This document shows, piece after piece, positions 16,510 through 25,344 of a stretch of DNA of 64,000 nucleotides. Made by a program: the position numbers and the translations under genes. The notes beneath the pieces are model-generated. The model was not told where the DNA came from. It worked only from the letters and a program-made list of their open reading frames with translations, and did no database searches. This DNA comes from UBA9619 sp964630665 (GTDB lineage Bacteria > Pseudomonadota > Gammaproteobacteria > Arenicellales > UBA868): positions 45,585-109,584 of the forward strand of contig CAZVVN010000002.1 of assembly GCA_964630665.1 (NCBI GenBank), written 5' to 3'. The stretch's first letter is position 1. Every line of letters starts with the position of its first letter.

Positions 16510-17766
16510 TCAGGTTCCTATCGTGTCCAGTGTCATGCCTGTGAGTTCAATCTGCGGCTTGCGACCGGCAAGCTGATCGGCGACTATCCGGGCCGAACCG
16601 CAGGCCATCGTCCAGCCCATGTGACCGTGGCCGGTGTTGAGCCACAGATTATCAAACCGTGTCCCCGAGATCACGGGCAGGCCGGTTGGTGTCATGGGTC
16701 GCAGGCCCGCCCAATAAGTGGGCTGGCTGTAATCGGCGGCTTGTGGCAGCAATTCGGCGGCATTGCGCATCATCACCGTGAAATCTTTTGGTCGACATGA
16801 GGTGCTGTAATCACTGATCTCTGCGGTCGCAGTCAGGCGCAGGCGATCGCCCATTGGGCAATAGGCCAACAGGTTGTCCTCATCAACTCCACCGAGTTTC
16901 GGTCCATGGTGGCTCTTATCGACCGCCAGGGTTACTGAATATCCTTTGACCGGGTAGATCGGCAGCCTGATCCCCAGCCCGTGTACCAGCTTTGGGCTGA
17001 AAACACCGAGCGCCAGAACAAAGGCGTCAGCTTGCACGGGGCCGGACTGCGTCTCAGCAGCTTGAAGCCGGGTACCGTCTGTTCGCAAGCCGTGCACCGT
17101 AGTGTTCATGCGGAACTCGGCGCCCTGCGCCTCACATTTCTCCTTGAGCGCCCGCGTGAAGGTTTGTGCATCACCACTTTCATCGCTCCCGCACCAGAGC
17201 CCGCCTGCAATCCGGTCACGCGCATCGGCGAGTCCCGGGTCCCGTCCGACGACGCCATCGGGATCAAGCACCTCGATATTGACGCCTTCGCCACGGAGAA
17301 TCTCACACTTGTTCGTGGCCGTAGCGAAGTTCTTTTCGGAGCGATAGAAGTACAGCAGCCCGCCTTCATTCCGATCATATTCGACCGCTGTTTCTTCCTG
17401 GGTCCGGCGCAATTGAGACTGGGAGTAGCTGCACAGCCGAACCTTGCGCCGGGTATTGATACTCGCGCGCTGATCGTTGCATTGGCCAAGAAAAGCCGTC
17501 ACCCAGCGCCACTGCTCCAGGTCCAGCCTGGGCCGGTAACGGATTGCCTGGTCGTTTCGCCACAGCGACCGGAACATCATGCCTGGAGCCCGGGATGAAC
17601 CCCAGGCGTAGGCGTGGCCCGGCGCGACGAGTCCGGCGTTGGCTGCGCTGGTGAAACTCGCCGGCTCGCTCTCCCGGTCGATGACTGTTACCCGGTGGCC
17701 GTCTCGTAACAACTCCCAGGCGGTCGTGACACCAACAACGCCGGCACCAAGTACTGCGATGTGCAC
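16510..17766 (-). CDS. DadA-like D-amino acid dehydrogenase (FAD)
   Basis: 418-residue FAD oxidoreductase of the DAO/DadA family, which oxidises D-amino acids to imino acids that fall apart to keto acids and ammonia, passing electrons to the respiratory chain. The Rossmann GAGVVG motif is at 7-12, TSAANAGLVAPGHAY at about 40-54, and the C-terminal NTGHGHMGWTMACGS matches the DadA flavin-contact block (NxGHGxxGWT). It follows the RidA gene by 18 bases, a common pairing because RidA hydrolyses the imine product. Substrate range cannot be read; N-methyl or cyclic amino acids are alternatives. Confidence 0.9.
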   Translation of the reverse strand: MHIAVLGAGVVGVTTAWELLRDGHRVTVIDRESEPASFTSAANAGLVAPGHAYAWGSSRAPGMMFRSLWRNDQAIRYRPRLDLEQWRWVTAFLGQCNDQRASINTRRKVRLCSYSQSQLRRTQEETAVEYDRNEGGLLYFYRSEKNFATATNKCEILRGEGVNIEVLDPDGVVGRDPGLADARDRIAGGLWCGSDESGDAQTFTRALKEKCEAQGAEFRMNTTVHGLRTDGTRLQAAETQSGPVQADAFVLALGVFSPKLVHGLGIRLPIYPVKGYSVTLAVDKSHHGPKLGGVDEDNLLAYCPMGDRLRLTATAEISDYSTSCRPKDFTVMMRNAAELLPQAADYSQPTYWAGLRPMTPTGLPVISGTRFDNLWLNTGHGHMGWTMACGSARIVADQLAGRKPQIELTGMTLDTIGT

Positions 17767-17784
17767 CTTTGATACCCTGGCTGT

Positions 17785-18138
17785 TCAGTCGCAGGCGGCG
17801 ATGACCGCTATCTCGACTGTGAAGTCGGGGGACGCCAGGGTCGACTCGACACAGGCTCTAGCGGGCGTATTCCCCGGTGAGACCCAGGCATCCCAAACCG
17901 CGTTCATTTCGTTGAACGTAGACATGTCGCTAATCCAGATTGTGGCGGAGAGCAGTTTTGACTTGTCTGTACCTGCCTCCGAGAGCAGTCGATCGATCGC
18001 GGCAAGGATGTTTGTCGTCTGGTCAGTGACCGATGCCCCGGGCGCGTCTCTTGCGACCTGACCGGCTGTATAGACCGTGTTGCCGTGAACAACGGTTTGG
18101 CTCATTCGCTCGCCGCTATCAATTCGTCGAATAGTCAT
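17785..18138 (-). CDS. RidA family enamine/imine deaminase
   Basis: 117 residues of the RidA/YjgF family. These trimeric enzymes hydrolyse reactive 2-aminoacrylate and related imines to keto acids and ammonia. The key arginine is in PARACVES (Arg94), with the glutamate of VEIAVIA (Glu109) and the ligand-pocket region YTAGQVARD. It is the first gene of the nine-gene minus-strand run. It could serve both the imino acid from the DadA-like enzyme and the aminoacrylate from the diaminopropionate lyase. A perfect 9-bp dyad lies 60-82 bases upstream. Confidence 0.9.
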   Translation of the reverse strand: MTIRRIDSGERMSQTVVHGNTVYTAGQVARDAPGASVTDQTTNILAAIDRLLSEAGTDKSKLLSATIWISDMSTFNEMNAVWDAWVSPGNTPARACVESTLASPDFTVEIAVIAACD

Positions 18139-18532
18139 CTCTATCTTTCTCCTGGTGTGCTGCTGTTAGATCGTTCAGTCGCAGGTTCCATGCAACCGTG
18201 ATGCCCGGAGTGGGCATCACGCGGATACCAGAGGACCATTCTATACGCTCAGGTGCCCTTCAACATCCATGGCGGCCAGGGGATTTTCCAGGCAAGGGAG
18301 TACTGCCAGATTTACGCTTGATCCAGCCCAGACTGCCTGGTCTTATCATTAAGTAAGTCGGACAGATTGGCTGTCGTGAGCCGTTGCTGACGACAGGTTC
18401 AGATCCCGTCACGGCCCAGGCCTGATCAGTCAGTCGAGTTTGCGCTGGAAGCCCCGGCAGCTGAGCATCTGGTCCGGCTTCTGGGCTAAACTTGTTATCT
18501 ATTGTCGTTGTTCGGTATTTCACAGGAGCGGT
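18139..18532. other. intergenic region upstream of the ridA-led operon
   Basis: This 394-base stretch separates the minus-strand operon from plus-strand genes and should hold its promoter. It contains the dyad at 18198-18220 and a tRNA T-arm-like piece at 18392-18420 without a matching acceptor arm. No protein-coding frame in it looks real. Confidence 0.5.
18198..18220. promoter_or_regulatory. perfect 9-bp dyad, candidate operator of the ridA operon
   Basis: GTGATGCCC, a 5-base spacer, then GGGCATCAC. The symmetric half-sites lie 60-82 bases upstream of the ridA start, where a repressor or activator site would act. There is no following T run on either strand, so an operator fits better than a terminator. 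Confidence 0.4.
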
Positions 18533-18682
18533 ATGACAAACACACTCGATCCTGCTCTGGCCAAGGATATTATGCGGGTTTACTGCTTGAAAAAAGGGAA
18601 GCCGGTCCTCGGCCTGACGGACGTCGAGAGATTGGGAAAATCGCGCCGAAGGGCCACGGTTCGCCGGACCTGCTGCCGCTGA
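18533..18682 (+). CDS. possible small protein of 49 residues
   Basis: ATG 18533 has AGGAG six bases upstream and opens a 49-codon frame that ends 53 bases before the acyl-CoA ligase start. The product begins MTNTLDPALAKDIMRVYCLK and ends in a strongly basic RRRATVRRTCCR tail. No family recognised and no membrane segment. The good ribosome binding site is the only positive evidence; it could be a leader peptide or a gene remnant. Confidence 0.3.
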   Translation: MTNTLDPALAKDIMRVYCLKKGKPVLGLTDVERLGKSRRRATVRRTCCR

Positions 18683-18735
18683 AAAGAAACAGATACCAGA
18701 ATTCGGATGAACGGTTATGGATTCGGGAGGATGCG

Positions 18736-20343
18736 ATGACGTTGCGTAAAGCATTGACTTTTGATCCCGCCAGGGCCGCGGTCTATCTGGCACAGGGCCT
18801 GTGGAACAACGACACCCTGAGTGGTTGGTTGGCGAGGCATGCTGTCCAGACGCCGGACGCACCGGCACTGATCAACTCGAAGGCGACGCTGAGTTACGGT
18901 GAGCTCAAGAATGAGGTCGATTGCCTGACCCATGGGCTGACCGGCCTGGGGCTCGGCAAGGGGGATGTGGTGGCGGTCCAGATGCCCAATATCCCCGAGT
19001 TCCTGACGGCCTATCTCGCGATCGCATCGTTTGGCGGCGTGATGCAGACCATCCATATGCCATATGCCCGGTCTGACATCGAATTTTTCTTGGGACACTC
19101 CAGAGCCAGGGCGGTCATCAGCCTCGCAGCGTTTAAGGATATCCCGACCCAGGAGATCATGCTTGATTGCAGGCGGAATTTTTCCGCGCTGGAACATGTC
19201 ATCATTCTTGGTTCAGAAGTTGAGAAAGGGGCAATCGGATATGCCAGTCTTATGGATAATGGTGACCCAGGGATCGCTAATCCGCCGGTCGGTGCGGACC
19301 CCTTTCTGCTGCTTTATACCTCGGGTACGACTTCGAATCCTAAAGGCGTGCCACTGACCTACCAGAACATGATGAGCAACAGTCGGCTCAGCGTGGATCA
19401 GTTTAAGGTTACTGGCGGGGACCGTATTCTTTCGGCAGCGCCGTTCAGTCATCTCTACGGCCTGCATTGTTATCACATTACGTTGTGTGCCGGTGCAGCA
19501 GCAGTTCTGCTGCCCAGCTTCGTGCCAGCTCAGATGGCTGAGTTGGTTGAAACAGTGGGCCCGACTGCCGTGTTTCTGGGTCCTGCCCACGCGGTCGCAT
19601 TGCAGAGCGCAGGCCTTCTTGAAAAACATGATTTCTCATCGCTGCGGTTTTCCGTCTTCTCCGGTGCCTACTGCCCACCAGAACTGCTGCGGGCCTACCA
19701 CGCCAGTACCGGCAGCAGCGTGTGCCAGTTGTGGGGGATGACCGAGCTCGCGGCAGGCGCCTACAGCTATCCCGATCAGGACAAGGAAGTGGGCATCAAC
19801 AGTGCGGGCCCCGTCGCTCCCGGGAACGAGATCCGGGTCGTCGGCCAGGAGACTGGCGAACCGCTTGCCCCTGGCACCGAAGGTGAACTGCAGGTGCGTG
19901 GGAGTTCTGTGTTTCCGGGATACCTCGACAACCCGGATGCCAATGCCGAGGCATTCGTTGAAGAAGGCTGGTTCCGAACCGGAGATCTGGCCGTAATCGA
20001 TGGATCTGGAAATCTCAAGATAACCGGCCGCATCAAGGAATTGATCAACCGCGGAGGTGTTAAATACAACCCCGTCGAGGTCGAGGAGGTTCTGCTGAGC
20101 GACCCGAGAATTGAACTGGTCGCCATTGCTCCGATTCCGGATGCCAGACTGGGAGAGCGGGCTTGTTGTTTTGCCCAGTTGAGACAGGATAAGGCAATAG
20201 ATCTCGAGGAGGTCTGCGCATTACTGGAAAGCCACGGCATCTCCAAGAGCAAATGGCCCGAAGACCTGATAATCGTTGATGAGATGCCCCTGACGCCGAC
20301 CCGCAAGGTGATCAAGGGCAAGCTGACGGAGCACTTGAGATGA
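18736..20343 (+). CDS. AMP-dependent acyl-CoA synthetase/ligase
   Basis: 535-residue ANL-superfamily ligase that makes acyl-CoA from an acid, ATP and CoA. The P-loop is YTSGTTSNPKG (194-204); SVCQLWGMTE lies near 330, GWFRTGDLA near 412, KITGRIKELINRGGVK near 428-443, and the catalytic lysine is in TPTRKVIKGKL at the C-terminus. ATG 18736 is chosen because GGAGG lies 5 bases upstream; an open frame extends 78 codons further without family similarity. It resembles cyclohexanecarboxylate or 2,3-dihydroxybenzoate-type ligases more than fatty-acid ligases. Followed 46 bp later by cfa, perhaps on the same message. Confidence 0.9.
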   Translation: MTLRKALTFDPARAAVYLAQGLWNNDTLSGWLARHAVQTPDAPALINSKATLSYGELKNEVDCLTHGLTGLGLGKGDVVAVQMPNIPEFLTAYLAIASFGGVMQTIHMPYARSDIEFFLGHSRARAVISLAAFKDIPTQEIMLDCRRNFSALEHVIILGSEVEKGAIGYASLMDNGDPGIANPPVGADPFLLLYTSGTTSNPKGVPLTYQNMMSNSRLSVDQFKVTGGDRILSAAPFSHLYGLHCYHITLCAGAAAVLLPSFVPAQMAELVETVGPTAVFLGPAHAVALQSAGLLEKHDFSSLRFSVFSGAYCPPELLRAYHASTGSSVCQLWGMTELAAGAYSYPDQDKEVGINSAGPVAPGNEIRVVGQETGEPLAPGTEGELQVRGSSVFPGYLDNPDANAEAFVEEGWFRTGDLAVIDGSGNLKITGRIKELINRGGVKYNPVEVEEVLLSDPRIELVAIAPIPDARLGERACCFAQLRQDKAIDLEEVCALLESHGISKSKWPEDLIIVDEMPLTPTRKVIKGKLTEHLR

Positions 20344-20389
20344 GCGGTTGTGATTGTTTGTCCGGAGTACAACCGTGTTTCAGTGACCG

Positions 20390-21556
20390 ATGAGCAGCCA
20401 TTCAGATCCAAAAGGCTACAAGCATTTCGAAGACCTTCTGGCACCGGCGGGTATCGTGCTTAATGGTCCGAACGAATGGGATCCACAGGTCAATGACCAG
20501 CGGCTCTTTCGACGGGTAATTCGAGATGGCACCCTTGGACTGGGCGAGGCTTATATGGATGGCTGGTGGGATTGCCAGCGTCTGGATGAGCTGTTCTCCC
20601 GAGGCCTGCGGGCGGGCCTGGAAGGTGCTATTCGGAACAACTTGCGGTTCCTGCTGTTTCTTACTTTTTCCAGGTTATTCAATCTGCAGAGCAGCAAACG
20701 GGCGTACATCGTGGGTGAAAAGCACTATGACATTGGTAACGATGTGTTTGAGGCTATGCTCGACCCGTATATGAACTACAGCTGTGGCTACTGGGCGGAT
20801 GCGCGGGATCTGGCCAAAGCCCAGGAGCATAAGATGGAGATGATCTGTCGCAAGCTTCAATTGGAAAACGGGATGCAGGTGCTAGACGTCGGTTGTGGCT
20901 GGGGAGGCCTTTCGCGGTGGATGACCGAGCGTCATGGTGTAGAAGTAACCGGCATTACCGTCTCGAGCGAACAGGCTGAGTACGCGCGGCAGCGTTGCCG
21001 GGATCTTCCAGTGACGGTCCAGTTGACCGATTACAGGAATCTTGAGGGCAGGTTCGACCGGATCGTTTCCGTGGGTATGTTCGAGCATGTCGGCCATAAG
21101 AATTACCAGACGTACTTCAAGGTTCTGCGTTCAGTCCTGAAAGATGGCGGGATATTTCTGCTCCACACCATTGGCGCCGGTCGCGGGGGCTATGCAGTGG
21201 ACCGCTGGATCGAGAAATACATCTTTCCAAACGGGGTGCTGCCTCCTCCACAGGCGATCGTCAACAACTGTGATGGACTGTTCACTATCGAGGACTGGCA
21301 CAACATAGGCGCCGACTACGATCCGACCCTGATGGCGTGGTTCCGTAACTTCAGCGACGCCTGGCCGTCGCTGAAGGACCGGTACAACGAGCGATTCAAA
21401 CGAATGTTTGATTACTACCTGCTCACCTGTGCGGGTGCTTTTCGGGCACGGGACAACCATCTCTGGCAGGTCGTCCTGTCAGCGGGTGGCCTGGAAGGGG
21501 GATACCGGGCTGACCGCTGGTCCAGGGAGCGCACCCTCGAGGCTTCTCTCACTTAA
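20390..21556 (+). CDS. cfa: cyclopropane-fatty-acyl-phospholipid synthase
   Basis: Adds a methylene bridge from S-adenosylmethionine across double bonds of membrane phospholipid acyl chains, usually in stationary phase or under acid stress. 388 residues, close to E. coli Cfa. Marks: GLGEAYMDGWW (50-60), KHYDIGNDVF (111-120), the active-site cysteine region YMNYSCGYW (127-135), the SAM motif VLDVGCGWGG (164-173) and SVGMFEHVG near 220. Full length with no breaks. The preceding acyl-CoA ligase may be co-transcribed. Confidence 0.95.
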   Translation: MSSHSDPKGYKHFEDLLAPAGIVLNGPNEWDPQVNDQRLFRRVIRDGTLGLGEAYMDGWWDCQRLDELFSRGLRAGLEGAIRNNLRFLLFLTFSRLFNLQSSKRAYIVGEKHYDIGNDVFEAMLDPYMNYSCGYWADARDLAKAQEHKMEMICRKLQLENGMQVLDVGCGWGGLSRWMTERHGVEVTGITVSSEQAEYARQRCRDLPVTVQLTDYRNLEGRFDRIVSVGMFEHVGHKNYQTYFKVLRSVLKDGGIFLLHTIGAGRGGYAVDRWIEKYIFPNGVLPPPQAIVNNCDGLFTIEDWHNIGADYDPTLMAWFRNFSDAWPSLKDRYNERFKRMFDYYLLTCAGAFRARDNHLWQVVLSAGGLEGGYRADRWSRERTLEASLT

Positions 21557-21751
21557 TACGGGTCGGTTCGGAGGCCGAAGGCCGAAGGCTGAATGTTTGC
21601 ACCACTGTGGAATTGTTGGTTGCGCATTCTGCTGTTAATCCTCGGTCCAGGGAGAACTGTTCAAGTGTGTTTGACCCTATGACAGTATTCAGCAGATGAA
21701 GGGCGAGACTGATGCGCCGACTCCCGGCTAAGCTTGTCGCCGGAATTTAGA

Positions 21752-23173
21752 TCAACCGGGACTGGGATCTGCCGGGTCGATTGGATCTATCGGGATTCTA
21801 GGCGACAGCTCCGCGATATCTTCGAATAGCATGGCCGCAGAGAGCAGTGAGCCTTCGCTGAGCGGTGAGGCGGCGATCTGCAGGCCGACCGGCAGTCCGC
21901 TGGCGGTGAATCCGCAGGGCACCGAAACTGCGGGCGCTCCAATGACGGTAATCGCATAGGCGATGGAACACCATTCGATATAGTTTGAGAATCTATGTTT
22001 GCCGAGGTGTTCGACGTAACGTTGTTCCACAGGGTAGGGCGGCACAACGGTTGCCGGGGAGATCAGCAGATCATAGTTTTCGAAGAAAGCCTGGGCACGG
22101 GCATAGATAGCGGCACGCTGGGTCATCGCGCGGGTGATATCATCGGCGCTGAGCTTGAGTCCTTTTTCAATGTTCCAGACAATCTCGGGTTTGAGGGTTT
22201 CGCGCTGTTCTTCCAGGGTATGGCCATGCCGAACAGCATAACCGAGCGCGCGAAGGGTCTGAAAGACGTCTTGTAAGCCGGAAAAATCCGGCTGAGCCTG
22301 ATCGACTGTCACACCTAGATCTTCAAAGCGCCGCGCCGCCTGGGCACAGATCTCGGCGATTTCCGGATCGACCGGAGTGATTCCGAGATCGGGGGAAAAT
22401 GCCACCCGCCGGGGTGGCGTACGCGCGTCGGCAACGGACTCATAGGACTCTACGGAGCGGGGCAGGGAAATCGGATCTTTGGGGTGGCGACCAGCCATGA
22501 CGTCAAGCAGCATAGCCACATCGCCCACATTGCGGGCCATGGGTCCTTCCACAGCCAGTCGATAAAAGGCCATGTCCCCTGGATCGGTGGGTATCGTCCC
22601 GATGCTGGGTCGGAATCCTACAATACCGCAGAAACTTGCCGGGTTGCGCAGTGAACCACCCAGGTCCGAACCGCTGGCGATCCAGGCCATGCCGGTCGCC
22701 AGTGCGACGGCAGAGCCGCCTGATGATCCGGCACACGATAGCGCTGTGTTCCAGGGATTGCGGGTGATTCCGAAAACGTCATTGAATGTATTGGCGCCTG
22801 CGCCGAATTCAGGTGTGTTTGACTTGGCGTAGACGATGGCACCGGCCTCTTCCAGCCGTTCGACCAGCAAATCGGATTTTTCGGGGACATGGTTTTGGTG
22901 AATCATCGAGCCCCAGGTTGTGCGCACTCCGGCAACCGGCAGTAGATCCTTGATTGCGATCGGCAGCCCTTTTAGTGCCGTCTTCGAGTAATCGTGCCGA
23001 GATGCGAAGTCCCTTGCCCGATCAAAGCACAGCGTCGGCAGCGCGTTGACCCTCTGATCGACCTGCGCGATTCGACTCTCAAGCGCATCGAGCAACTCTG
23101 AAGGTGACACCGCATTTCGGGCAAGGTCCGCTCGAATCTGCCTGGCGGTCGATTGGATCAGATCGTCGGTCAC
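21752..23173 (-). CDS. amidase signature family enzyme
   Basis: 473 residues with the Ser-cisSer-Lys triad of amidase signature enzymes: Lys75 in PIAIKDLL, Ser150 in CAGSSGGSAVA and nucleophile Ser174 in GSDLGGSLRNPAS. The family hydrolyses many amides, including aryl acetamides, carbamates and GatA-type substrates. It is not GatA, as no gatB or gatC lies near. It begins three bases after the MhpD/FAH-fold gene, so the two are probably co-expressed, and the amidase may release the acid or amine that the partner handles. Confidence 0.9.
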   Translation of the reverse strand: MTDDLIQSTARQIRADLARNAVSPSELLDALESRIAQVDQRVNALPTLCFDRARDFASRHDYSKTALKGLPIAIKDLLPVAGVRTTWGSMIHQNHVPEKSDLLVERLEEAGAIVYAKSNTPEFGAGANTFNDVFGITRNPWNTALSCAGSSGGSAVALATGMAWIASGSDLGGSLRNPASFCGIVGFRPSIGTIPTDPGDMAFYRLAVEGPMARNVGDVAMLLDVMAGRHPKDPISLPRSVESYESVADARTPPRRVAFSPDLGITPVDPEIAEICAQAARRFEDLGVTVDQAQPDFSGLQDVFQTLRALGYAVRHGHTLEEQRETLKPEIVWNIEKGLKLSADDITRAMTQRAAIYARAQAFFENYDLLISPATVVPPYPVEQRYVEHLGKHRFSNYIEWCSIAYAITVIGAPAVSVPCGFTASGLPVGLQIAASPLSEGSLLSAAMLFEDIAELSPRIPIDPIDPADPSPG

Positions 23174-23176
23174 GGT

Positions 23177-23959
23177 TCAGTTGATCTGGATCTTGATTGT
23201 GCCGAAAGGACCGTAATCGGCACTCAGCGTTTGACCTTGAGTACCGTTGTAGATGCTGGTCATCACGCCGGTGGTGACGATCTCGCCGGCCCTGAGCATC
23301 CGGCCGCGGCTGTTGAGATGATTGGCCAGCCAGGCGAGTACTTCGAAAGGACCCCCATCGACGTTCCCGGCGTTTCCCTGTTGCATGATCTGGTCGTTGG
23401 CGGTCAGGGTGACCGCGGCGCCATTGACTGATTCGACGCTCCAGTCCGTTACAGATCCACCCAGGATCAGCTCCCGGTGGACACCGTTATCTGCAACTGC
23501 AGCCAATGGACCCATCCGTGGCCATGTGCTGAAACGACTCTCAACGACTTCAATTGAGGGCATGACCTCGACTGACAATTCGGCGACCCGCTCCGCGGTC
23601 CAGGGATCACCGGATATCAGATCATCTCCAATCTTTATCGCGATCTCGGGTTCGATCCCCACCATGTGGAAATCTTCCGAGTCAAGCACCAAGGGCGATT
23701 GATGAATTCCGGACTCGAAACATCGGCCAGAAAAACAGCTGTTGATGCCAAGTAATTCGCGGGCGGCGGCATTAGTACAGCCGACCTTGTAGCCAGTGGG
23801 CTGACCGAGTTCCGGAATCAGCATCTCAACTAGCGTGTCCTGCACTGCATAGGCCTGTTCGAGGTCGGCGGGTGCATGTTCTGGCGGTAGGCTGTCAAGG
23901 GGCTTACCTGGCCGGCGCGCGGCTAGCAGTGAGGCTGCACTATGACGAGGGTTGTACAT
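23177..23959 (-). CDS. 2-keto-4-pentenoate hydratase-like (MhpD/FAH fold)
   Basis: 260 residues of the fumarylacetoacetate-hydrolase-related hydratase/decarboxylase group. MhpD adds water to 2-hydroxypenta-2,4-dienoate in aromatic breakdown; DmpH-type relatives decarboxylate 4-oxalocrotonate. Visible are GYKVGCTNAAARELLG (about 56-71), the metal-binding MVGIEPEIAIKIGDDL (about 98-113) with its E-x-E pair, and VMPSIEVVESRF further on. No ring-cleavage dioxygenase or aldolase lies near, so the aromatic meta-pathway is not supported here. Divergent from the amidinotransferase gene over 179 bp. Confidence 0.85.
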   Translation of the reverse strand: MYNPRHSAASLLAARRPGKPLDSLPPEHAPADLEQAYAVQDTLVEMLIPELGQPTGYKVGCTNAAARELLGINSCFSGRCFESGIHQSPLVLDSEDFHMVGIEPEIAIKIGDDLISGDPWTAERVAELSVEVMPSIEVVESRFSTWPRMGPLAAVADNGVHRELILGGSVTDWSVESVNGAAVTLTANDQIMQQGNAGNVDGGPFEVLAWLANHLNSRGRMLRAGEIVTTGVMTSIYNGTQGQTLSADYGPFGTIKIQIN

Positions 23960-24138
23960 CTAAGGTCCTCCGTGGCTCGCAGGAAGGCAAAGTAGCCGAC
24001 TTCGGATGTTCACGCAAGCGTCCCGTTGACCGGCACGGCAAGCTATCCGGATTGCTGGTGGACTGCAGGTCCCCACGATATAGTTCGCGGCACAAGCCCA
24101 GGCAGATGCCGGAGGCGGATTCGACGAGGAGCAAGAAA

Positions 24139-25272
24139 ATGGGAAACACGCTGGTCAGTTCGTGGAACGATTTTGATCCGCTCAAGCACGCGATCGTCGG
24201 GCGGGCGGACTTCACCTGTATTCCGCCGACGGAACCGGCCACCGAAGCCAAGATTCCTGAAGACAGCGACATGCGCGGTATGTGGGGCCCGCGCCCTCAG
24301 CACAGTGTCGAGAAAGCCAACGCACAACTTGATGCGCTCGCCGGTCTGCTTGAATCACGTGGTGTACGGGTGGATCGCCCGGAACCGATTCAGTGGAACC
24401 AGGCTGTCAATACCCCGGATTTCGCGACCGGTTCCTCGTTCGGCTGCATGCCACCGCGGGACGTGCTGTTGACGATCGGCAGGGAGATCCTGTCAGCGCC
24501 GATGTCGTTCCGCTGCCGGTTCTGGGAGTACCTTGCTTATCATTCTCTGATGCAGCGCTACTTTGATGAAGATCCAGGCTTTCGCTGGGAACAGGCCCCG
24601 CGGCCCCGCCTGACCGACCAGTCATATCAGGCGGGTTATTTTGATGAGATCACTATCGAGGAGCGTCTGAGGCGCACTGCAGCGCTTGATTTTGTTACCA
24701 CGGAACACGAGCCACTGTTCGATGCGGCCGATGTGCTGCGCATGGGTGTGGATCTGTTCTGTCAGCACGGTTTGACCACCAACCGTCGTGGAATGGAATG
24801 GCTACAGCGTCATTTTCCCGATCACCGCGTGCATGCGGTCAATTTTCCGGGTGATCCTTATCCGATACACATCGACGCGACCTTTGTGCCCTTACGGCCC
24901 GGCCTGATCATGAACAACCCAAATCGGCGTCTGCCCGATGAGCAACGCAGAATCTTTGAGGCTAATGACTGGCAGATCATCGATGCTGCTCAGCCGGCTC
25001 ATGACACGCCACCACCTTTGTGTTATTCCAGCGTCTGGTTGTCGATGAACGTGCTCATCCTCGATCACAAGACCGTTGTCGCAGAAGCAAGTGAGGCACA
25101 CCAGCTTGAGCAGCTGGACAGCCTCGGTTTCGAGGTTCTACCCCTGGCCTTCCGCGATGCCTATCCTTTTGGTGGCGGGCTGCACTGTGCAACCGGGGAT
25201 GTATTTCGAGAAGGTGCCTGTGAGGATTACTTTCCCAATCAGGTAGCAGGGACGCAGGTCAGACAGATCTGA
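24139..25272 (+). CDS. glycine amidinotransferase-like enzyme (AGAT family)
   Basis: 377 residues of the AGAT/StrB1 family, which transfers the amidino group of arginine to an amine through a covalent cysteine amidino intermediate. Triad residues: Cys350 in GGGLHCATGDVFREG, His244 in YPIHIDATF, and an aspartate in EPLFDAADVLRMG (195 or 198). The N-terminal AIVGRADFTCIP block is typical. ATG 24139 has GAGGAG 8 bases upstream. In animals the product is guanidinoacetate for creatine; bacterial homologs make antibiotics and toxins or act in guanidino compound turnover. The acceptor is unknown. No non-ribosomal or polyketide synthase genes are present. Confidence 0.88.
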   Translation: MGNTLVSSWNDFDPLKHAIVGRADFTCIPPTEPATEAKIPEDSDMRGMWGPRPQHSVEKANAQLDALAGLLESRGVRVDRPEPIQWNQAVNTPDFATGSSFGCMPPRDVLLTIGREILSAPMSFRCRFWEYLAYHSLMQRYFDEDPGFRWEQAPRPRLTDQSYQAGYFDEITIEERLRRTAALDFVTTEHEPLFDAADVLRMGVDLFCQHGLTTNRRGMEWLQRHFPDHRVHAVNFPGDPYPIHIDATFVPLRPGLIMNNPNRRLPDEQRRIFEANDWQIIDAAQPAHDTPPPLCYSSVWLSMNVLILDHKTVVAEASEAHQLEQLDSLGFEVLPLAFRDAYPFGGGLHCATGDVFREGACEDYFPNQVAGTQVRQI

Positions 25273-25344
25273 ACCGGCATGGGTTAAGGGCCACGTGTGG
25301 ACACGCTCCTGATGGCTGACCAGTCGCGCCGTGGACCCGGCCAG

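Noticed and set aside
18392..18420. tRNA T-arm-like sequence (ACAGGTTCAGATCCCGT and CACGGCCCA)
   Set aside because: The T stem has a mismatch and no matching 5' acceptor strand or anticodon arm could be found upstream.
21571..21595. Short direct repeat GGCCGAA-GGCCGAA after cfa
   Set aside because: Only two copies of 7-8 bases; not a meaningful repeat array or CRISPR.
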